In this document: positions 39,701 through 49,240 of the stretch, piece after piece
Layout: each line of letters opens with the position of its first letter
Numbering within the stretch: position 1 is the first letter of the stretch
Source of the DNA: Serripes groenlandicus
Lineage: Eukaryota > Mollusca > Bivalvia > Cardiida > Cardiidae
NCBI GenBank assembly: GCA_031761405.1
Contig: JASEVX010000003.1
Location: forward strand, 69,872,484-69,936,483
Direction: 5' to 3'
DNA length: 64,000 bases
Translations under genes and position numbers: made by a program
Notes under the pieces: model-generated
Told to the model about the DNA's origin: nothing
Databases searched by the model: none
What the model saw: only the letters and a program-made list of their open reading frames with translations

Positions 39701-42700
39701 ATTGCTTGTTATTTTGCCACAATGTCTTCTGTTAAATTTAAAATAACAATACTTTCATTTGTGGAAATTTTATCCATATTTTCATGTGGAAATTTTATCC
39801 ATATTTTCATGTAGATGTTTTAAAGTTGTGTGCTGCAGATTCTAGATTAGTTGTGTGTATGAAAAGGGGAGTTAATCTTGGAAATAACCATTGGAATTAA
39901 TTCATAAACCCTTTCCCTCATACGACAATTCTGCAGCAGACGACTTTGAACATATTTTGTCAATAAATGGAAAATCTCTATAATTGAATCGATAAAGGGC
40001 CAGATTAATACAAATCTTAGGTCGGCGACAATCCAGATTGGCCTGCTTCTCTGTAATCTGATCCGGTTAATACCAGATTTAACCCTTTACCTCATACGAC
40101 AATTCTGCAGCAGACAACTTTGAACATATTTTGTCCAAAAAAATAGATAACCTATGACTAAAAGTGGAAAACATTGTGGCAAAAGGAGAAATTGCTTGTT
40201 TTGAGCAATTTCTTCTTTTGTCACTATGTTTTCAAAAAGCTGTCTGCTGCAGAGGGCATCAGAAAGCGTCTATAAGGTGAAAATGGTTAATCCAGATTGA
40301 TTAGATATTTGTTTCTTTCAGCTTCTATTGACCCTGTTTTCTGCATCCTGCTATGCAATTCTTGCTGTATTGGTGATGAAGATATATGAGGAAGGATCAG
40401 ATCTGCAGTTTTGGTATTTAATTGAGTCTTTCTTCATCATTTGTAAAACAGAGATAAAAGAACAAAACATGCATTGCATGGTCCGACCTGACCAGGGCTT
40501 GAACTCGGAACCTCTACCATGTTGCTATAAAAGCTAGCTCTATAGCAAGGAAGTACATGTATAAGTATCCCCTTATACAAACACATAGCTGCATATTGAC
40601 TATCTATGGGACAGACCACTTAACTACAGATATATATATTTTTTTAACCATTTCCCACAAACAACACATCTGCAGCAGACAACTTTGAAAACATACAAAC
40701 CCAAAAAAGAGAAAATCTCTATAAATGAAAATATAAATATTGACTAGATATGAAAGCATTGTGGCAAAAGGTGAAATTGCTCATTATGAGTAATTGCTCC
40801 TTTTGCCACAATGATTTCAAAAGCTGTCTGCTGCAGAGGCTTCAGAAAGCGTCTGTAGGTGGGAAAGGGTTAATTAAAGTAACCAGGCTATTCCTTAACC
40901 CTTTCTAAAAACCAGGAGTTTCTCCTTTTCATACACTGTTTTCATTTCTTTAACTAAGCCATAGTTCCATTATTCTAAATGTTTATCTTTAAATGTTATC
41001 AAAGCAGACGGCTAGAAAATTATCACATGAGGCAAATGGTTATGTCATTATAAATTTGAATCTTGAAAATTCAGGTGACAGGGGTCCTTAGCCTATCAGG
41101 AACCCTGGCTGGTATGACCATTAGATTATTACATGTATAGTGGAACCTGTGTATAAAGACCACCCATAGTCTTTGTTAACAGGTGGTCTTTATTTGCTGC
41201 TTCATTTATGCAAACAATAAGCCAATTGGGAAATTAAATGTGTGGTTTCTATAGACATTGAATTTGTATTCCAATACGCCACAGTTACAATTGTATATAA
41301 AAGTTATGACTTGGCTGTCTATCCAGGTACAGCTGTTTATAAAAGTTATGACTTGGCTGTCTATCCAGGTACAGCTGTTTATAAAAGTTATGACTTGGCT
41401 GTCTATCCAGGTACACCTGTATATAAAAGTTATGACTTGGCTGTCTATCCAGGTACACCTGTATATAAAAGTTATGACTTTACTGTCTATCCAGGTACAG
41501 CTGTATATACAAGTTATGACTTGCTGTCTATCCAGGTACAGCTGTTTATAAAAGTTATGACTTGGCTGTCTATCCAGGTACAGCTGTTTATAAAAGTCAT
41601 GACTTGGCTGTCTATCCAGGTACAGCTGTATATAAAAGTTATGACTTGGCTGTCTATCCAGGTACAGCTGTATATAAAAGTTATGACTTGGCTGTCTATC
41701 CAGGTACAGCTGTTTATAAAAGTTATGACTTGGCTGTCTATCCAGGTACAGCTGTATATAAAAGTTATGACTTGGCTGGCTATCCAGGTACAGCTGTATA
41801 TAAAAGTTATGACTTGGCTGTCTATCCAGGTACAGCTGATTATAAAAGTTATGACTTGGCTGTCTATCCAGGTACAGCTGTGTATAAAAGTTATGACTTG
41901 GCTGTCTATCCAGGTACAGCTGTATATAAAAGTTATGACTTGGCTGTCTATCCAGGTACACCTGTTTATAAAAGTTATGACTTGGCTGTCTATCCAGGTA
42001 CAACTGTATATAAAAGTTATGACTTGGCTGTCTATCCAGGTACAGCTGTATATAAAAGTTATGACTTGACTGTCTATTCAGGTACAGCTGTTTGTAAATG
42101 TTATGACTTGGCTGTCTATCCAGGTACAGCTGTATATAAAAGTTATGACTTGACTGTCTATTCAGGTACAGCTGTTTATACATGTTATGACTTGGCTGTC
42201 TATCCAGGTACAGCTGTATATAAAAGTTATGACTTGACTGTCTATCCAGGTACAGCTGTATATAAAAGTTATGACTTGGCTGTCTATCCAGGTACAGCTG
42301 TATATAAATGTTATGACTTGGCTGTCTATCCAGGTACAGCTTTAGCTGTATATAAAAGTTATGACTTGACTGTCTATCCAGGTACAGCTGTTTATAAAAG
42401 TTATGACTTGGCTGTCTATCCAGGTACAGCTGTTTATAAAAGTTATGACTTGGCTGTCTATCCAGGTACAACTGTATATAAAAGTTATGACTTGGCTGTC
42501 TATCCAGGTACAGCTGTATATAAAAGTTATGACTTGACTGTCTATCCAGGTACAGCTGTATATACAAGTTATGACTTGACTGTCTATCCAGGTACAGCTG
42601 TATACAGCTGTTTATAAAAGTTATGACTTGGCTGTCTATCCAGGTACAGCTGTTTATAAAAGTTATGACTTGGCTGGCTCTCTTGTCTGTTTTAGGATAG

Positions 42701-45700
42701 TATTGACGGTGGCATGTTTTAGTTTGATGCTTGCTGCACACAACATGATGTGGATGTCGCATGAAGGTAAGTTCAACCCTTTCCCACATTGATAGAATCT
42801 GCAACAGATGACTTTGAATGCATCTGGTGGGAAGTGTCCATGAATGAGGGTATGATTTTAGAAAAGAGTTGAAGACATTGTGGCAAAAGGAGAAATTTCT
42901 CATAAACAATTTATCCTTTTGTCACATATTTTCTAAAGTTGCCTGCTGCAGATGTGGCAAAATGCCTTTGCATATAGGAAATGGTTAATCATTTACTGAA
43001 AAATTTATATATACGTTTAAGAGTCGACTTCTTTTAACTCTTGTAGGACTTTTAGCCATTTCCCACAATATGGACGCTTTCTAATGGCCTCTGTAGCATA
43101 CAACTTTCGAAAACATTGTGAAAAAAGATAAAGTTTCTAATGATGAGCAATTTCTCATTTTGCCACAATTGTTTTCAACTCTAGTTATCCCTGACAAAGT
43201 AATCAACTCTATAGTTTTATCAACCCCAGAAGTAGTTGATATTCTCAAAAATGTGCCAATTGGGAAAGCATCTGGTCCTGATGGTATAACTAATACAATG
43301 TTGCGTGAGGCTTCTATTGAATTTTCTGGGCCATTATGTTAACTTTTCAATAAGTCTCTATCTTGTAAAATTGTGCCAGACTGTTGGAAGGAGGCGCACG
43401 TCACCGCTGTTTTTAAAAGTGGTGATAATACTAAACCTAACAATTATAGACCTCATTTCTCAATACCATTGAAAGCGTGTTTGAATGCCTAATCTTTAAA
43501 CATGTTTTTAACCATCTCCAAGATATACAATTTCTGACTAGTGCACAGTCAGGTTTTGTTCCAGGTGATTCTGCAGTAAACCAACTGACCTTCTTGTATG
43601 ATACTTTTTGTAAAGCTCCGAACTGTATTTTTTGATATTAGTAAAGCGTTTGATAAGGTGTGGCATAAGGGCCTTCTCAAGAAGCTTAAAAGCGCTGGTA
43701 TAACAGAATCACTCTACTCTTGGTTCAAAAAGTATTAATCTAACCGTAGGCAACGTGTTGTACTTCCTGGAGTTGAATCGGACTGGGCAGCCATTGTCAA
43801 ATTCTGGGGTACCACAAGGTTCGATACTTGGTCCCCTTCTGTTTTTAATCTTTATAAATGATATTACATTGGAAATAAACAGCAGTATCCGTCTTTTTAC
43901 TGATGATACTAGCCTGTATGTAATAGTACAAAATCCACAAGTAGCAACTTCCAATTTATTGACTGATATAGATAAAATATCCGATTGGGCTGATACCTGG
44001 CTAGTTAATTTTAATTCCTCCAAATCTGAAACTCTTCTCTTCTCGCGCAAACTTAACAGAAATGCACTCGATGCCTTATATATGCGTACCCAGCCGATAA
44101 AAGAGGTAAATATACATAAACATATTGATTATGTAGCGGCTAAAGCTTGGAAAAGAACCAACATAATGAGAAAATTGAAATTTGTTTTGGATAGAAAATC
44201 CCTTGAAATTATTTACTTTTCTTTTATAAGACCTATTTTGGAATATGCAGATGTTGTTTAGGATAACTGTAATAAAAATGATATGGATAGATTAGAAAAG
44301 ATACAACATGAAGGAGGGAGAATTGTTTCCGGAACTACTAAACTTATTTCAATTTGGGATCTTTACAATGAAGTGAGGTGGGAATCTTTAGAATCTTTAG
44401 AAAACAGAAGAACAAAACACAAGTTGATCATGTTGTATGAAATGAAACTCCAGCATATTTATCTAATAAAGTCCCAACTATGGTAGGTCAAAATTCTTAA
44501 ACTTAAGAAACTCTGATGACTTACAAACAATCCACTCTAAAACAACACGATATTATAATTCGTTTCTTCCATCATCTATAAGAGAATGGAATACATTGTC
44601 TCCAGAAATACAAAACGCTGAATCAGTAAGATCTTTTAAACTATTATTACATAAAGATAATAGGAAACCACCTCTATATTATTACCTTGGGGATAGGTAT
44701 TCTCAGGTATTACATACCCGATTAAGAACACAATGTAGTGGACTCAACCATCATCTTTTTCTCAGGAATATTGTTGATTCTCCCCTTTGTGCATGTGGAC
44801 AAATTGAAAATACATTACATTACCTACTTGAATGTCCCCGCTACAATGATATTAGACATGGCATGCTAAGAAAACTTCCACAAAACACTAGGCTTGATAT
44901 TTTGTTATAACTCATCAGTCGAAGAAAATAATGCTATTTTTGAATCAGTCCAACAATTTATAATCGGAACCAAAAGGTTTAGCTCACGATAATTTACCCT
45001 TTTCCTTAATTGCTTTTTTGTAAACTTGCAACTTTTTATGTTATATTTTATTTGGTATGGATAATCGACATATATACATTAACTAGCCTCCCATACGCGC
45101 ACCACCCTCCTTTATCTTTTTCTGCTCTCTTTACATCTATCTCTTTCTCCCTCTTTCTCCCTCCTTGCTCTCTCTCCACTCTCTTTTATGTATCTGTTTC
45201 TTGTATTATAAATTACAAAGCTAAAGTAAGCTTATATTTTCTGAACATGATAAATATTCAACGTGTTTCCTATAAATCAATCTTTATTAGAGAGGACCTT
45301 CAATAAGCTATGAGCTTTCAGTCCAATCCATTTCTCCATTGTATATTTCTTGATGTCACCTACTACATGTATGTAAAACTATATGAGAATTAAATATGTT
45401 TAAACTAACTCTAGGTTTTTTTTTGAAAATAAAAGAGGCTTTCTTTCCTGGCACTGGGACTGACTGGTACAGCTTTTAACCCTTTCCCTCATACGACAAT
45501 TCCACAGCAGACGACTTTTGACATATTTGTCAAAAAATAGAAAATCTCTATAATTGAATGGATAACCTATGCCTAAAAGTGGAGAACATTCTTTTGTCAC
45601 TTTGTTTTCGAAAAGCTGTCTGCTGCAGAGGCATCAGAAAGTGTCTATATGAGGGAAAGGGTTAAAGTCTTATTACAATATGGGCAATGGATTACTTCAA

Positions 45701-48700
45701 ATATATCTTGTAGGTATTGTGAGTGATGTAGCCTTTGTGACCCTTTGCTCAATTTTAATTCTCTATGTGATGAAGGAAGAAGTCTCCATCTTACATTCCC
45801 CACTCAGTAAACCTTCATCGTGGCACAGGTATGGTATTCTATTGATACACAATACAAACTACTTTATTACATTCAGACAGATTTGCTTATAATAAGATCA
45901 AGATGTATAATTTACAATCATAATTGTTCAAGGTTATGTTACATACATGTATCATGTATATCAAAAAATATGAAAATTTGCTTCACTTTTGATAAAACTA
46001 TTCAGAATTATAAACCACCAGATAGGGAGATCCTATTTGGGTTTGGGACCTAGTAGTTCCATTATTAATTTCATATTTGGGTTTTGGAACCTGTAATTCC
46101 AAGGTCAAGGTTATATTTCAGTTTGGGACCCAGTAACTCCAATGTCAATGTCATATTTGGGTTTTGGAACCTGTAATTCCAACTTCAAGGTTATATTTAA
46201 GTTAATGACCCATTGATTCCAATGTCAATGTCATATTTGGGTTTTGGAAACAGAAATTCCAAGGTCAAGGTTATATTTCAGTTTGGGACCCAGTAACTCA
46301 AATGTCAATGTCATATTTGGGGTTTTGGAACCTGTTATTCCAAGGTCAAGGTTTTATTTCAGTTTGGGACCAGTAACTTAAATGTCAATGTCATATTTGG
46401 GTTTTGGAACCTGTAATTCCAAGGTCATGGTTATATTTCAGTTTAGGACCAATAACTTAAATGTCAATGTCATATTTTGGTTTTGGAACCTGTAATTCCA
46501 AGGTCAAGGTTATATTTCGGTTTGGGACCCAGTTTCTCCAAGACCAATGTCATGTTTGGGTTTGGGACCAAGTAATTTCAAGTTTGAGGTTATATTTGGT
46601 TTTCGGACCAAGTTACTCCAAGGTAAAGGTCACTGTGGGTTGTAAGGTTAATCTTTTTCAACTTACAACAATTTTGAATATCACAACTTGAAAGAAATTG
46701 CTCATAATGAGCATTTTCTCTATTTACCATAATGTTTTAGCTTTCACTTAAAGAGATGTTTCATATTTATGCCTAGAAGTCTTTAAAGTAGTCTGCTGTG
46801 GAATTGTTGTGTGTGGAGAAGGGTGAAGGTTTTCAAATAATATAAATCCTAATCCCTTTCAAGCCATGGTCACATCTTACGGTCACGCACATTGTTGACC
46901 GTATTTCACCGTAGAGCCACTACAGTCAAGTAGGGGTGAAATAGGTTCAAGCATAATGACTAGATTTAACTAGGGTATCACTATGTGTAGCTACGTTGAA
47001 CTACGTTGAACTATGTGTGAACTACGGTCAAGAAGGGTCAAATACAGTCAACTAGGTAGAAGTAGGGGTGAAGTAGGTTCGAGCATAATGACTAGAGTTA
47101 ACTAGGGTATCACTATGTGTAGCTATGGACAACTACGTAGAACTACCTGTGAACTACGGTCAAGAAGGGTCAAATACAGTCAACTAGGTAGAAGTAGAGT
47201 GAAGAAAGTTCGAGCATAATGACTACGGTTAACTAGGGTATCACTATGGTAGCTACGGACAACTACGTTGAACTAAGTGTGAACTACGGTCAAATAGGGT
47301 CAATTATGGTCAACTAGGACAACTATGTTCAAACTACGGTCACAGTACGTTCTTGGCATCCAAGCTCACCGTAGAGATATTTTGAACATGTTGAATATTT
47401 TTTGCTAACTACAGGGTTTCTTGAAGTTCAAACTACGTTTAACTATGGTCCACTACGGTCATCCCCCACTACGGTCAACTTTGTGCGTGAGCGTAAGATG
47501 TGACCACAGCTTTAGAGACTTTGACCTTGATCTAGACCTCTTGGTTGTGGATTTAAATATCTGCCTTGACAGTTTGGTTGACTCTGTAATGATGGATTTG
47601 TTTCACCTTTGAACTATGTCTTGCTGAGCCCTGGAAGCTCAGTTGGTATCGACGCTTGCTGTCAATCCAGGGGATATGAGTTTGAATCCCAGCTTGGCCA
47701 AAATTCTTTCTGACGTTTGACAAAAGTCATTGTGACAAGCGTCATTCGTCTTTCACCAAGTGTTTACAGTCTATTTGGAAAATCAGTATTTTGTGAGGAC
47801 TACTGGTGTGAGAAAGCTAGGAAACACATCACATGAGTAGGTGAACTGGCCGCCTTGATATGACTTGAACAATTGTTGAAAACGGCATTAAACCTCAACC
47901 AATCAATTGAACTATGTAACTAAAGATATTGACCTTTCTCTTTACTCCTAGGTTATAAATTTACAAATATCCATTAATATATTTTCATCACATTTGATAA
48001 TGTGATATAAAGGACTATGGAAACCAAAATGATATGATCAAATTCATGTTATACTTGCCAGTTTGTTTGTATACATTGTATACATTTGCCTTAATTACAC
48101 GTATTATCTTTTACAGTGCAAAAAGAAAAGCTTCATTGATAGAACTGACCAAACATATTCTGTGGGTGCCTTTAGGTAAAGATCCTTTTTCGTTCAGAGC
48201 TCTAGTAGATAAGGGGCGTTATGCATATTCGAAAATCCTTATTTGACCCTATAACACTATATTGTGGGTACTCACATGATAGGGTTTGTTTGGAGAATAA
48301 GGAAGATATTGTGGGGTAAAGATCAGTTTACTCCTCCTTATTCAGTCTGATGTTTGTTGAAGTTTTTGTGTCATCTGCTTTTGCAGGGAGACAAATAGGG
48401 ATCAGTTCACCATCAGTAGCCTATATCTATCCATCTGTCCATCAGGCTTTCACTTACTGACCTATTTATAGGCGACACATGTGTTCCTGCAAACACTCTT
48501 TATTTTTAGCTCACCTGTGCATGAAGGTCGAGGTGAGCTATTGTGATTGCTTTTTGTCCGGTATCTGTCTGTCTGTCTGTTCACTTTTTCCTACAAATGA
48601 CTTCTCCTCCTAAACCAATGGACTGCTTTCAAAATAATTTCATAGGAATTATTTTTCTGATCCGTTTAAAAACATGGCTGCTAGGGGCTGGGCTTGTTTG

Positions 48701-49207
48701 TTAAAACGATTTAGAATTTTGCACAAATAAATATATTAATATTAATAATAATATTATAGATAAATAATTTTATGTTTAAAAGAGAATTTGGTGACATATA
48801 GTTGTTTCTGTTTTCTAATTTCTTGTGTTTTGGACTTGTTAGATCAACTTCAAATTTTGCCAACATATTTTATTTTTGTATTTTATACATGTATTGATAG
48901 TCAAAGCAGGGGACGGCGATACATAATAATTACACAAAATTCTTGTCTTTATGTGTATATATAGTGAAAACTCAAAAGTGTAGGCCTGATTTTAAAATAA
49001 TTTTTAAAGTTTTTCTTGGGTGACCCTATACCAAGAGAGTTGAAATTATTCAGATTGTTGAATATCATGGCCATCAGGGGCCGTTGCTTGTTTTCCTTGT
49101 ATGCTTAGAGTAAGAACATTGAAAACTGTTTAACATTATATTAAATCAGGTGAGCGATATAGGACCATCATGGTTGCCTGTTTTGGCAAGGAATCACTTC
49201 TTTATCA

Positions 49208-49240
<33 letters not shown>

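Noticed and set aside
41206..42909. 567-codon minus-strand frame and the two long plus-strand frames in the same place
   Set aside because: They are translations of a 42-bp minisatellite; no splice or start context, and three frames are open at once.
43709..44050. Minus-strand 113-codon frame
   Set aside because: Antisense of the LINE reverse transcriptase.
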